From assembly GCF_026210795.1 (NCBI RefSeq), contig NC_089440.1, forward strand, positions 1,054,001 through 1,118,000: DNA of 64,000 bases, given 5' to 3'. The position numbers and the translations under genes were made by a program. This DNA is from Rhizophagus irregularis (lineage: Eukaryota; Glomeromycota; Glomeromycetes; Glomerales; Glomeraceae). The notes beneath the pieces are model-generated. The model did not search any database. It had not been told where the DNA came from and saw only the letters and a program-made list of their open reading frames with translations. Every line of letters starts with the position of its first letter. Within the stretch, counting starts at the first letter, position 1. Shown here piece after piece: positions 42,531 to 54,091 of this stretch.

Positions 42531-43596
42531 TATGAAATTATTACTGAAGTCTTTAGTTTTGTCTGAACTCCTTACGGCTTATATTGAGTTAGGACCGTTA
42601 TCATAAGTCTTGGAATTACCAACAATAACATAAGATGGCAATTCCATATGAACGTTTTCCTGAGCTTTCTGAAAGGTTGAAAAGTAGTGCGTCTTAGTTC
42701 TTACACTTTTAAAGTATAACTGGCTAAGTGGTTCGCAAGCCAGACCATTATTTCTTGAAAGAAGCTCTTGACCAACGTATTTCTTGCTAGTTGAAGTTGT
42801 TAATAGGGGAGTTAGTTTTCTAAAATAAGGTGACAAAGTTGAGGTGTATGTTTGGTATTTTTTACTCAGGTTTTTCTCATTGCACTTCGAGTTTTCCTGA
42901 GGTTTATGTTTTTATTTTTTGCTTTTTGTTTTTCTTGGTCATTTTTTTTGGTATAACCCTATTTTCTTTGGAGATTGGGGATACTGGAAAATTTAATCGT
43001 CATGATGGCTTAGTGTTACTAATTTTCAAAATCAATGATCACTCAGGTGATAAGGGGGGTGACAGGTTGAGTACCACAGTTTTTGTAATATACTAATCAT
43101 GGTGGTCACATGTTGGATTATCATTGGATTGACTTATCTAGGTAAATCTTAGGCTGATAGATCGTTCAAAATGAAGTGGGTATTCCTATTGGGATTGCAC
43201 AACACTAAAAAGTTCCTGAAGGTCTTTTTTAAAGTAGGTTTGTTATCCATAATATGTAGTTAAATAAGAGAAATTGAATTTTGTGTGTTTTTGATAGTGC
43301 TAATGGTAGCTTGGAGGTGCAATAAGTCATTCTTGAAGTGGTTGTGTACTGAATGGATTACGTATAGCATAGTCAACTTTACCTTGTTTGAGATATAACT
43401 TGGGAGAGTAGCCATAGTAATTTATATAGAGAGGGTGTTGGGTTTATAATCTTAGCATTTCTTTTTATGTATTTTGTTTATAAAAGATTATTTGTTCTTG
43501 TATTAGTTAGTTCTGCACTTTATTGTAGTTTTTTTTTGAATACCTGGTATTCTCTAAAGTTACTCATGGTAAAAATTAATAAAATTCAAGTGCAAG
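42531..43596. other. Intergenic, unassigned
   Basis: No gene supported. Two short open readings (42579-42836 minus, 42830-43096 plus) lack recognisable features. 41451-41567 and 42531 onward are the two sides of the site entered by the pogo-like element. Confidence 0.35.
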
Positions 43597-44123
43597 CCCT
43601 ATAAAAAGTATTTATATTTAAAATATAATTAAAAACTTTTTAAAATATATTTAAAATATACTTAAAATATATTTAATTTAAAAATTGCGAAATACTTATA
43701 ATATACTTAAAATGTATTTAAAATTATCTTAAAATATATTTCTAATATATTTAATTTTTGCCCAAATACTTAAAATATACTTAAATTATATTTAAATTAA
43801 AATTTAAATATATTATAGATATATTATTTACATACTTAAAATGTTCTTATAATATATTTCATAATATATTTTAAGTATATTTTAAGTATGTAAAAAATAT
43901 ACTTATAATAATCTTATAATATACTTAAATTTTAATTTAAATATAATTTAAATATATTTTAAGTATATGGGCAAAAATTAAATATATTAGACATATATTT
44001 TAAGATAGTTTTAAGTATATTTTAGATATATTAAAAATATATTATAAGTATTTTGCAATTTTTAAATTAAGTATATTTTAAATATATTTTAAGTATATTT
44101 TAAGTATAATACTTTTTATAGGG
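43597..44123. repeat. 527-bp near-perfect palindrome
   Basis: The ends CCCTATAAAAAGTA and TACTTTTTATAGGG are inverted, and the homology continues to the centre near 43860. Landmarks such as AAAATTGCGAAATACTT / AAGTATTTTGCAATTTT and TTTTTGCCCAAATACTT / AGTATATGGGCAAAAA are symmetric. AAG flanks both ends, a possible 3-bp duplication. No ORF; almost entirely A/T. Confidence 0.8.
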
Positions 44124-44179
44124 AAGTTATGTTTAAACAAAGTGTGACTTCTTTAACTTGTATATTAGTTTATTGAATG

Positions 44180-44220
44180 ATTTTATAAATTTAATAAAAA
44201 TAAAGGCTACTATGCCATAT
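44180..44220 (+). repeat. LINE 3'-tail relic
   Basis: TAAATTTAATAAAAATAAAG and the following GCTACTATGCCAT closely match the 3' end of the LINE (41395-41430). This is probably a strongly 5'-truncated copy. Confidence 0.65.
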
Positions 44221-44722
44221 TTATTACTTCAAAAGTATGATTTATGACCTGTTTTGGAGATATCCGGTGTCCTGTCAAACCACTAACTTCATTATAAAGT
44301 GAGTAGACTATATAATTATTAATATAATATTATATAATAAATACTATGTAATATTTTTATTTTATAAGTCCTATGATTATTTAATGTAAAAAATAGGTTA
44401 AAAATAATAATGGTTTATAATTTAATAATATTAAAATACTAGTATAGATAGTTCTTTATTTTTTGTAATTGTTCTATTTAATAAAATTGCAAAATTAAAA
44501 AAAAAATTTTTACTGCATTTTAATTTTATTATTTTATTTTTTTACTTAAATTAAAATTGTTAAAAAAGTTAAAAGATTTTAACAAGCTGGTATAATACTA
44601 AAAAAAAATAAATTTTGTAAATCTATTAATAAATTTTTATTAGTAAAATTAATTTTTTAATAATAATTTTTTTTTTATAATTTTAATAGCTTTATATTTT
44701 TAATCATTTTATTTTATTATTA

Positions 44723-44928
44723 CAGTTAGACCTCTATAATTGCACTCTCCATAATTGCATCCACTATGTATACCTTCTTTAAATGCATCCTCTGGTTCAA
44801 TTTCAAGCTTATATGATTTCTAATTATTTTACCTCTATAAATACACACCCTCTTTAAATGCACTATTTTGAAAATTATGCTTATGGTCCCAACTCCCAAG
44901 GGGTGTGCAATTAATAGAGGTCTGACTG
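44723..44928. mobile_element. 206-bp pogo/Tigger-like MITE
   Basis: CAGTTAGACCTCTATAATTG and its inverted counterpart (..TTAATAGAGGTCTGACTG) are flanked by TA (44721-44722, 44929-44930). The interior has repeated AATTGCA and AAATGCA words. No ORF. Confidence 0.8.
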
Positions 44929-44930
44929 TA

Positions 44931-45950
44931 CTAATCCAATTAAATTTATTATTTTTATTAGTTTATTTAATAAATTTTTATAATTATTTTTATTAGATTT
45001 ATTTATACTATTAGAAAATTTTTGTATTAAAAAAATTTTTTATTTATTTTTATTTTTAATACTTTTTTTTTTTAATAAATAATTTTGAAAATTGCTAAAA
45101 CTTACCAGCAGTAATAGTTACCATACCAGTATTATAATGTACTTTCAACCAGAATTAAAAATCTAATAAAATACTGGTTTGCATTACATTCTAATTTTAC
45201 TACCAGTAATGTTTAGCAATATTCAATAATTTTTTTCCTATTTTTATTTTTTTTTTAATTATTTCTTTAATTTCTTTTAGATATATAATTTCAATTTATT
45301 TACCAATTCTTTTCCAAAAATAATTTTTTTTTTTTTTTTTAAGTTAAACTCTTTTTATAGTTACTCTATATATCTATTTTTCATAATTATATATAAAATG
45401 TAATTTTTAGTATATTTTAATAATAAATGAAATAAATATATATATAAATAGTTTTTTTAATTTATTATTGCTTTTAATAGAATTTGATAATCACCAATTA
45501 TTTTGAAAGTTAAGAATAATTATAATTTTTGTGTAATACTAAGAAACTTATTATAAAATATTGTTCAGTTATCAGTTATAGGTAGCTCGTAATTTATACT
45601 AGTTATAGTTTATTTGTTATTTTTTGAGAAATGTATAGCGAAAATTAATAATCTACTTTTTAAATGAAATTTAATAATAGCATATTTAATATTTGTAAAT
45701 AGTAAAATATTGATTTTTTTATTTAGAAACAATAGACATGAATCAAAAAAATGCTTGATTTAAATATAATTTCTAAGTCAGTTGCTATTCCTCTATTATG
45801 AATGTGAATAAAATTAGAATTTTTAAATCAATTGATTAATATTATTAATTGTCCCTTAATATCAAAAAAAAAATTGGTTTTTTTTATATTAAAAGGTATA
45901 AATATATTATGTTTTATAAGAATTTTAGGTGAAATAATTAAAGGAATAAT
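44931..45950. other. AT-rich intergenic region
   Basis: Mostly A/T homopolymer-like sequence. A small inverted repeat, CCAGCAGTAATAGTTACCAT versus ATTTTACTACCAGTAATG, lies near 45108-45210. No gene supported. The left end of the Sec61 beta gene follows. Confidence 0.4.
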
Positions 45951-46463
45951 TCATCCGCGTGTGAATTTTCCGTAGATGTGAAGAATGAATACAGATCCAA
46001 TGAAAGCAAGAGCAAGTACGATGACCACAACTGGATCTCTATTAAAAAGTTTCAAAACATTAAAAAAAAAAAATTTGGATAATGTAGAAAAATATAAACC
46101 AAAAAAATTTACACTCTTAAGCCTTGAGCGTCATCGGAATATAACTTCATCATAGTTGATGAACTCCCACCAGCTCGAGATACGGTAGCATTTCCAGTAG
46201 TTCGCTTTCTAAGGTATTTCAATTATCAAATAAATGACTTTCAGTTATTTTTAATATCTGCTTCACTCTTTTGATTTTCTTGTATTAAAATAAAATTTTT
46301 CCCTTTATACAAAATTAGTTTTATTATTCTTACCTTACAACGCTTTTCGGTGATCCAGATGGAGAGACGTCCTGTTTAAAAATAGACCAACATAGAGAAT
46401 TGAGTAAATGTTACTCTTTTAATTAAAGAAAATACTTTATAAAATTTTGTTACATACTGCCAT
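45951..46463 (-). CDS. SBH1: Protein transport protein Sec61 subunit beta
   Basis: Four exons (46463-46458, 46371-46334, 46208-46113, 46038-45951) encode 75 residues. The first exon is only six bases (Met-Ala) before GTATGT. The product is MADVSPSGSPKSVV.., a Gly/Ser-rich cytosolic part GNATVSRAGGSSSTMMKLYS, the family signature SDDAQGLRVDPVVV and a single C-terminal membrane helix (VIVLALAFIGSVFILHIY) ending GKFTRG. This is the usual tail-anchored layout of Sec61 beta/Sbh1 in the ER translocon, and the length fits (yeast about 80). The third donor (GTAAAT) was chosen because it yields the conserved VDPVV. It is divergent from the NRAMP gene, with ~300 bp between starts. Confidence 0.88.
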
Positions 46464-46765
46464 TTTATTAATGTTAATAAAAAATAAGAATAAAAATAAA
46501 AAGTTTAAAAGAGGGAATTACAGAAATTGTTGTTCTTATTTCGTTAATAATAATATTTTTAAATTACGTATACACTTGGCGAACAATTATTGGATAACTC
46601 GGACACTTTCTAACGATTGGCTATATTTTGATGAAATATATTGCCGAAGTCGGCACCGAAAAATAACGTGATATTGGTTTAACACTTCATTCGCGTTAAT
46701 GTGCAAACTATTTTTTATTACTTTTTTAAATTCATCACGAATATCAAGTTTCATAAGAATTCAAT
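46464..46765. promoter_or_regulatory. Shared divergent promoter region
   Basis: About 300 bp separate the start codons of Sec61 beta (-) and the NRAMP transporter (+), so both promoters must lie here. No specific site is claimed. Confidence 0.5.
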
Positions 46766-48667
46766 ATGCCACCACAGGAAGTAACAAGCGATGTAGTTCC
46801 ATTAATTCAAAGATCTAGTTTAGATGAAGTTATAAATGCAGGAGAAGATATTGACGATTCTAATGTTACTCATGGTCTAGTTCATGGTTTTGTAGAATTC
46901 GATGATAAATTAATTGAAGCTGAAGTTGATACTGGCGAGATACAACCAAAATTTTCCTGGAAGAAACTTTGGAAATATACAGGACCTGGTAATTTTTTTT
47001 GAAATTTCTAGATCTTTAGCAATAGTTAATAAAAGGAGTGTTTATTATTATTTTGTAAAGCCGGTTAATTCAATGCCACATTTTTTTTGCGTTAAAGGAT
47101 TCCTAATGTCCATAGCGTACTTGGACCCAGGAAATCTGGAAGCAGATTTGCAAAGTGGAGCAGCAGCTGGTTATTCATTGTTATGGCTTTTATTATACGC
47201 CCATATTGCTGGTTTATTAATCCAGATACTTTCCGCCCGCTGTGGAGTTGTGACTGGAAAACATCTTGCGCAACTTATTAAGATTTATTATTCAAGACCA
47301 GTATCTATAGTACTTTGGTTATTTACAGAGATTGCAATTATAGGTTCAGATATTCAAGAAATTGTTGGTACTGCTATTGCTATTAAAATTCTTTTTGGTT
47401 TACCATTATGGGTTGGGACATTGTTAACTGCTATGGATACTTTTACTTTCATGTTGTTACAAAATTATGGTGTAAGAAAATTAGAGGCATTTTTTATGGC
47501 ATTGATTGCATTAATGGCTGTTTGTTTTTGGATTGAAATGTTTCAAAGTGAACCAAATGTAGGAGGAATAGTTAAAGGAATGTTGATTCCCACCGTTCCA
47601 TCTAGTGCTGTTGTACAAGCTGTAGCGATGATTGGAGCCGGTATAACAATTATTTACTGAATTTAATTGCAAATGATTTTATCCTCTCTAACTTATTTTA
47701 TTTATATTTTAGTTATTATGCCGCATAATTTATATCTCCATTCAGCATTAGTTATGACACGTAAAACAGATCATAGTTCCAAAGCAAAGCTCAAAGAAGC
47801 TAACTTCTACTTTTCTATCGAGAGTACAATGGCATTATTTTGTTCATATCTCATCAATATGGCGATTGTAGTTGTTTTTGCACAAGTGTTTTACATTCCT
47901 AGTAAATCAAAAGCATTAAAAACTTTACCGGGATTGTATGATGCTGCAGATGTTTTAACAAAGACTTTAGGCAGAGGTGCAAGATATCTTTGGGCACTTG
48001 GGCTTTTAAGTGCTGGTCAAAGTAAGTCATAATTTGTGACTAATTATGAGTTAATCAAAATGAGAAGATTATAAATTTAAGTGAATTTCTCTTTGTACCA
48101 GGTTCTACAATGACTGGCACTTTAGCTGGTCAATATGTTATGGAAGGATATTTTGGAAAGATTTTTTCCAAATCATGGCATCGTGTAGCTATCACACGTG
48201 GTGTTGCATTGGTACCTTCTATGTTGGTGGCATTATTTGCAGTAAGTTTATATAATATACTTTTTTTTATATACATAAATATACTTAATTATTTTTGCTA
48301 ATAGGTTGATCATTTTGATACAATGGGAGAACTTTTAAATGTTCTTCAAAGCCTTTGTCTTCCCTGTGCGTTAATTCCAATCCTTAAGCTTACCAGCTCA
48401 AAGGAAGTAATGGGAAATACATTTCGATCATATAATCTTTGGAAATATGTTACATGGAGTTTAGCTTTTACTATTATTTTCTTTAATCTTTTTTTATTTA
48501 TAATATACCTAGAAGAATTACCCAATATATACGTTGGTTATATTTGTGGTATCATTTATTTTGCTTTTGTCTTATATATTGTGATTTTACCACTTGATGG
48601 AAAACAAGAAGTCTTAGATATTGATGAAATGGATGGATATAAAGTAATGACAAATCATTCGGGATAA
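46766..48667 (+). CDS. NRAMP family divalent metal transporter
   Basis: Five exons (46766-46988, 47098-47640, 47713-48021, 48102-48241, 48305-48667) encode 525 residues. The cytosolic N-terminus precedes [23 protein letters not shown], with DPGN in the first membrane helix. The sixth helix carries AVIMPHNLYLHSAL. These two motifs hold the metal-binding Asp, Asn and Met of NRAMP/DMT1/Smf proteins, which co-transport Mn2+, Fe2+ and related ions with protons. GLLSAGQSSTMTGTLAGQYVMEGY is the conserved later loop/helix. About 11-12 hydrophobic helices are present, the normal family size. All junctions are GT..AG and in phase. Substrate preference and membrane (plasma, vacuole or endosome) cannot be read from sequence. 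Confidence 0.95.
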
Positions 48668-49494
48668 AAATTCTTCGATAAATAATAATCTTTCAATCTG
48701 TATTCCTGTACTTTATTTTATTTTTATTTTTATTTTTACTTTTTTACTAACAGGACATTTCAAAAACATCATCATAGATATTTATACCCTACATATAATC
48801 TATTTCTTTATAATTTCCTAAAAAAATTTCACTAATTAGATTAATGTATTTTCCTTAATTTACTATTATTAATCAATAATGTTAATGTAAATAAATAAAA
48901 ACAACATTATGGTTTCTTTTTTTTTTTTGAAAGAAAATGATTTTTCATTCGTTTAAGCAATTGTAATTAATAGCTACAAAGAATTGCTAGAGCTTATCTT
49001 TTCTAGTGGCAATAGTTCTGTATTTCATGTTATCAATACTTTATCTCTCGTTCTAGTAAACTATTTCATAAAAAAAAAAATCAATTATATTGATAAAAAA
49101 TCGAAATGAAATTCTCATATTTCAAGGAACCATGCTTTGGGAAAGAGCATGAAAAAAACTGATGTGGTAGTTTATTCATATATTATATGCATTAAAATGA
49201 TAAGGTGTGCGTAGATGAATATCTTTAAATAAGGAATACCACTTGAAATTAAAGTGGAAAAATTTTTTATTACCACAATTTAAATATCACGTGAATCAAT
49301 ATCACTTTAGATTTATAGATTAACTCGAAAATCTATTAAAAAATAATAATAATAACAAAATAATACATATATAAAAAAATTTGACACAATAATTTGGAAA
49401 GATAACTAATTATAATCATTATTATTGACATTATTAAATACATTTTTTTTTTTTAGAAAATTTTGAATTATTTGTTTTGAATTATATATTTTTT
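48668..49494. other. Intergenic between convergent genes
   Basis: 3' flanks of the NRAMP gene (+) and ATG4 (-). A/T-rich with T runs; no gene or clear repeat seen. Confidence 0.5.
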
Positions 49495-51781
49495 TCACAA
49501 TTCTGCTTCATTTTCAGCTACATCTACTATATCCTCTTCTTCCTTTTCAGAATTACCTAGCTCATCATCTTCTGAAATGAAATCCACGTCACTGTTATAA
49601 ACTGGTTCTTCTTGTTCAATAGTAAAAACAGGCATGTGATCTTTGCTGATCTAGATGAGATTTTGATATAAGTACAGACTAATAAAGAGCTGATTATCGT
49701 AGCAACGCTTTAACTAACCTCTTCAACGAGATTACAAAAATTCTCAAATTCTTCACTATTCTGACAATAAAATCCCAGCAACATGGAAGGATCCAATTGT
49801 GAAATTGGTATTTTACGTAATGTATCACAATGAAAAGTTGCCATTTCCTTTTATGAAAATAAATTAGTGAGATTATATTCCATTAAAAAATATTATTAAT
49901 ACATTTCTTACTTCTTCAGTGAATTCTTGTATGGCTTTCAATTCTAACGCTGGCCTTGAATGATGTGGATCAAGATAAAATAAGTCATCTCCTAAATTTT
50001 TAATAATAATATCGATTTTAGTTATTAGCTTCTTCAAATAACACAATTATTTATTTCACCGTCAAACCTTGTGTTCCAATAAAGTAATACGAAGAAGACG
50101 GCTTTCCTCTGTTAGAATTAATATACATATAATTTTAAAATTTAACAAATAAGCATGAGTAATTACAGAATTTTCAGTATTATACTTACCCGGCTATTCC
50201 TACACTATGTGGAAATCTAAAATAAGCCTAAAATTCAACAGATATCAAAAATTTTGATAAGAGAAGTTACACTCAATAATATTAATAGCTAAAATAATAG
50301 TATTTTTAACCTTTAAAGCATCATAATATTTTGGATTGAGGTTATCGGTTCCCAACCGTGTGGAGACGAGAATCAAAACGGACTGAAAAAAATCCCTTCC
50401 AGATCGATTATTTTTTGCTACCTTGTATACTTCATTTTTATATACTACTCCATCTGTTACAACGTGTACACTTAATTGTGCGGCTGAATAATCTTCTACC
50501 AAAGCTCTAAAGATTTTTAATTTAATCATTATTACTAAAAGTAAAAATCCTTTTTTTAGGGAAAAAGAATTGCCCAATAATGTTTACATACTTTATAACT
50601 TGGGAGGCGGTTAGAGGACCAAACCATTCACCAATATTCTTTCCAAGTTGTTTACCTAATAGAGCGACACGATGAACGGAAAAGGGGCATCGTGATGACA
50701 TGTCATCTATAAACCATGCAAGAATCTACTATCATAACACAAATAAATACTTTGTCTTAGAAAATTAAAATAAATAAAAATAAATAAACAATATCGTACC
50801 TCTACATATCTATCCCATGAATCTTCACCTCTATTTATTCTTCGCCATTCTAAATAAATCAGAAAAAGAAAGGTCAACAAAAGTTGTACCTAGAATAATC
50901 GAATGAAAATTTTGTCATATCTCATGACAACAATATATAAAAATTAAGAAGATACAGCAGCAAAATTATCGGGATTCATAAGTTCATTATTTATATTGCA
51001 ATAATAAAAGGAAAATCCACTAACCTCTGCCCAAAAACTGAATTATTAAAGCATTTGCAAGCAATGATTGACTTGACCTTAACATACAACCCCATCCTCC
51101 ATCATTTGTAAAGTGTGTTGGTTTTATAGGTGCATAATTGTGTCTATATGTACACCATATCCGTGAAGTAAAATCTTGATAAAATTCAGCTGGGAAATTA
51201 GTTGGCGATAATGTCTGTTGTTGCATTGAAAGATGCGGAAAAGATCCGGGTGTAGTGTAATAATAATGTGATCCTTCATAGAAAGAACCGTTAGATTCAC
51301 TTGAATTACGATCACCACTGACTTCATAACAAACACCCATCAACCAAATTGAATTATCTTTTGATATTTGACTAATAGGTTCTGGTGTTGATCCGTTATT
51401 TAAACTATCAAGTAATCCTTGCTTGAAACGAGCAAACTCGGGATCGTCCTTATCAGACACTTCCCCGTTCGTATCATGAGAAGAGACCCAAAAAGAACTA
51501 AACCAGCTCGATATCCTTTTGGTAACTTCACCTGTCCCCGTGTTTTCTTTATCATTATTTACATTACAAGCATTGTTACGCCCGGGTTTTGGTCTTGGTT
51601 GTGGTCTGGGTGAACCGGACAAATTCTCCTCTTCACCAAGACTATCTAATATCTCAGCTTCAGTCGCCTCACGGATCCCGCCGTCAGACAGAGAGATGGA
51701 TTCTTCAGAAGTACCTTCAAGAGGTTTTGTAAACTCGTCAACTTTAATGGGTTCAGAAGTCAAAACCCCATCGTTCTCCAT
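49495..51781 (-). CDS. ATG4: Autophagy cysteine protease ATG4
   Basis: Nine exons join in phase: 51781-51025, 50849-50800, 50725-50592, 50506-50311, 50227-50190, 50108-50068, 49991-49912, 49847-49719, 49650-49495; 526 residues. The disordered N-terminus (to about 130) is Ser/Pro/acidic. The C54 peptidase core has [11 protein letters not shown], then [12 protein letters not shown], the catalytic Cys in [47 protein letters not shown] and the Asp/His pair in [18 protein letters not shown]4 trims the ATG8 C-terminus and later frees ATG8 from phosphatidylethanolamine, in the cytosol during autophagosome formation. The acidic tail ([17 protein letters not shown]) resembles fungal/animal tails with LIR-like motifs. 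All active-site residues are present. Confidence 0.95.
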
Positions 51782-52397
51782 GTTTTTAGAAAAAGCAAGG
51801 TAAATGTTTATAAAATATATTTTAAGGAATGTGCTGCTAATTTAACTAAATATTATATCATAAATTTTAAAATAGAGAATCGGTAAAAATCCATTGATGA
51901 CGTCTATATTTATAAAATTCGAATATGTCACAATTTTACGTAACTACATCGAATTTTCACATTATTATTAACTATTTATATTATTGAAATTATTTTTAAT
52001 ATAAATTACAAAATGTTAATATTTGAATCCTTTTATTCCTGAAAAAGTGAGCCATTTTAGTTCAAATATGGCATCTTAAACAAAATAATTATGGCTGTAT
52101 ATACTTTAAAGGATAGTTTAGTTGGATTATTTCAGATTTATTAATATGAGGTAGATATTAACTTTATATTGAAAATTTGACAAAATAGGAATGTGGGTAA
52201 ATAAACAAGAGAGAAAAGGTAAATGGAATTATAATGATAGATGAACTGTATTCGCCAACGGATTCATTATAAATAATTAAATTTTATACAAAGTATTAAA
52301 TATACGCCATCTAAAATCTGCGCTAATCATGTGGCACAGCATGATTTTTTACACTGTGTATATAATAAACAAAAATGATTTGGATAAATTGGATAAA
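51782..52397. other. Promoter of ATG4 and 3' flank of the next gene
   Basis: 616 bp between two genes transcribed in the same direction (minus). No ORF and no repeat. Confidence 0.5.
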
Positions 52398-54091
52398 TTA
52401 TGATTGTTGTTTTTTTCTTGCATACGTTATAAGGTCCCTAATAAAAAACATTGATTTTTAATAAAAGAAAAAAAAATGCATAAATTTTAGCTATTAAATT
52501 CTTACGTGATAATACTTGTCCAAGGAACATTAACAAATGTCATACAGCATTTCAAACTTTCAGGGTCAGATGATGACTTATCTGTTATAGATTGTGATAG
52601 TCTTTTCAAAGATTGAAAAAACGAATTAGATGAAGTTGACCTTTGAGGATTACGAATAGTAGTTTTTCCATTATTAATAGTAAGTGTATTACTACTATTT
52701 CCGCTATTAAAATTCCATGGTTCTATGTCTGAGTTCGCATTAATCGAAGAAACAAAGTTTGATTCACTTGTTGTTATATCTAAGAAATTGTCCTCATTTG
52801 CTTCATCTAAAGAAGATGCAGTGATCGCAACCTTATAGACGTTTATTATTTTAGTTTAAATAGGACAAAAAAAAATAATCAAAAATTCATAAAATAATTT
52901 ATAACGAACCTGTGCATGTCCTTTTCCGCCTGGTCCTCGCATCATAATATATTCAGTTGGCGGCGTTACGGGTCCCATCTTAAATCTCTTGTTCAATTTA
53001 TTAGCGGCTTTTTGCTTATAAATTTCTAATAAATTAGAATAAGAAGCAGCACCTTGAAATAAAGTAATTTTTGAATCGTTTGATGGCTGTGGAAAAGGCC
53101 CATTCGTCATTGACCTTCGGAATCTGTTACTACTTCTGCTAATGTTAGTGGAAGTACCATAATAATCATCATCGCTATCATTGTCTCTATCGCTAAGGTC
53201 ATCATCATCATCTGATTTATTTGGTATCGTCACTGCTAATTCTACACATAAATATTCTCCATCTGTAACAATTAAATGTTCAAACATATCCTCATAATCA
53301 TCAATTACATAATAAATAAGGGGATAAGAGCACTCCATTGATGTTTCTTTAACATCCATTCTAGATTTAGTCGGAAGAGCATAAACACGTTTTGAAACAT
53401 GCTTCTTTGAGCATGTCATACTTGTCTTCTGGTTTGGTCCATTTGAATTATCATTTGGTGTTCTCGTACAAACCGCAACTGTTAATTTACAAGGTAACTA
53501 ATATAAGTACGGATTAATCCAGCGAATCCGTTTAATTAGGGAAATTTACAAATAATTCAAAATATATAATTAAAGTATGAATAAATAATTAAATATAAGA
53601 AATAATAATTTCAGATTATATCCAGGTACCTGAACGATTAAATTCAGAAAAAATGTTTCTTTCCATAACACTGCATCATCTAAAGGTGGCAAGCTATTTG
53701 GAGTAGTTTTTCTTTTAACAAATACAGGATCAAGATTTTCATTTTCTGAATGTGTTTGTCTTACAAAAAATAACAAATCATCGTTTTTAGTATCACTATT
53801 CACGAGAAAAAATTCTTCAAAAAGGTTTGGCCATCTAAATCACGGAGCCAAAGATTCCTTATAAGCGTAAGTAATAAAAAATTTATTCTAAAGTAAACAA
53901 AACATAATTTTTTGTTATATAAACCTTGGATCTCCTGCATCCAGGTCCTGGTCGCTAAACAATTCAGGTTGTGATCCAGGACTTCGAAACATTCGCTGAT
54001 GAGAAGTAACTGCACTATTAGGAGTGGCGGATATAGGACCGTGAAGATTTTCAGAAATAAGTCGATCAAGAATGAGTTGAAGGTGCGCCAT
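52398..54091 (-). CDS. KIAA0930-like DUF2045 protein
   Basis: Five exons (54091-53925, 53834-53630, 53497-52910, 52831-52506, 52437-52398) encode 441 residues. The family, known from human KIAA0930, has no established function. Recognisable segments in order: WPNLFEEFF..DDLLFFVRQ, VLWKETFFLNLIVQLPCKLT followed by VAVCTR, CSYPLIYYVIDDYEDMFEHL and EYLCVELAV, ITLFQGAASYSNLLEIYKQK, EYIMMRGPGGKGHAQVAI, and the end FVNVPWTSIITDLITYARKK. Exon 2 was started at TTTAG|ATGG because the earlier AG gives a stop and lacks the conserved WxxxFxxxF. A Ser/Asp-rich insert (DDDDDLSDRDNDSDDDYYG) lies in the middle. A short last exon is needed for the family C-terminus. Confidence 0.85.

Noticed and set aside
46447-46671. 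Plus-strand ORF between Sec61 beta and NRAMP
   Set aside because: It overlaps the Sec61 beta first exon and the promoter region, and is Lys/Asn-rich without features.
53800-54069. Alternative exon 2 acceptor (AAG|GAATC) in the DUF2045 gene
   Set aside because: It leads to a stop within 20 codons and lacks the conserved WxxxF segment.
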